DNA of 64,000 bases from Harmonia axyridis. Its lineage: Eukaryota; Arthropoda; Insecta; Coleoptera; Coccinellidae. Shown here piece after piece: positions 63,906 to 64,000 of the stretch. The first letter of the stretch is position 1. Every line of letters begins with the position of its first letter. Where the stretch lies: NCBI RefSeq assembly GCF_914767665.1, contig NC_059506.1, positions 23,413,825 to 23,477,824 on the forward strand. The letters are read 5' to 3'. The translations under genes were made by a program, and so were the position numbers. Below the pieces are notes generated by a model, which was not told the DNA's origin, ran no database searches, and worked only from the letters and a program-made list of their open reading frames with translations.

Positions 63906-64000
63906 GAGAATTAATTTGGTCACAATAGCAGCCTCATAAATTCAACAGCTATAAGGAAAAATTGGAAAATTATTGTCTATTAACAGTATACAAAAACATC

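Noticed and set aside
63618..63923. 101-codon minus-strand frame with an ATG
   Set aside because: It overlaps a repeat with two other copies in the window where the frame is not kept.

Overview
The window is AT-rich nuclear DNA from an arthropod, almost certainly an insect. The evidence is GT-AG spliced microexons, AATAAA signals, a piggyBac element, several mariner, hAT and jockey-like relics, and retrocopies of two cytosolic ribosomal protein genes (RpS15A and RpS26) that read like insect orthologues. The order of insect cannot be fixed from the sequence. There are no bacterial features, no CRISPR array and no complete tRNA or rRNA gene.

Layout. 0-19 kb is a transposon graveyard: reverse transcriptase fragments of non-LTR elements, a strong palindrome next to an ACTTGA-rich tandem repeat, a 944-bp tandem repeat, degraded mariner copies, two internally deleted or truncated Tc1/mariner-like copies, and an inverted-repeat element with a THAP fragment. 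20-26 kb holds a plausible host gene (gene E) of at least seven small exons. All are bounded by consensus splice sites and all splice junctions are phase 2. It has three tandem copies of one exon, a short helical exon, and a last exon encoding one membrane segment. 26-32.5 kb is mobile or repeat DNA, including a precise 470-bp hAT MITE with an 8-bp target duplication. 32.7-34.8 kb is a four-unit tandem array of one gene E exon.

34.9-53.9 kb is the most unusual part. It is a cluster of unrecognised genes with better codon quality than their surroundings. ORF1 encodes 205 aa. ORF2 and P1 are two diverged paralogous first exons, each with a CxxC...H motif. Pro/Thr and Ser/Thr-rich exons in three copies (P1, P2, P3) contain an A10/A11 run that separates two open frames. 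A family of small Arg-rich CxDC proteins (genes A, B and C) is built from phase-2 modules, with up to about a dozen tandem copies of alternative last exons ending in a common (R/K)KPG(T/A)-stop motif. A nested pair of ribosomal protein retrocopies, RpS26 inside RpS15A, sits on the opposite strand in an intron of gene B.

53.9-64 kb returns to mobile DNA: a 1.73-kb non-autonomous hAT element with perfect 8-bp target duplications, a decayed reverse transcriptase, a structurally complete piggyBac element with TTAA duplications and an intact 616-aa transposase, a P-element/THAP relic and dispersed repeats.

Candidate system: the 20-53 kb interval looks like a fast-evolving modular gene cluster in which symmetrical small exons are duplicated in tandem. 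The architecture resembles that reported for insect effector-type microexon families, but no signal peptide or known effector motif was seen, so function is open.
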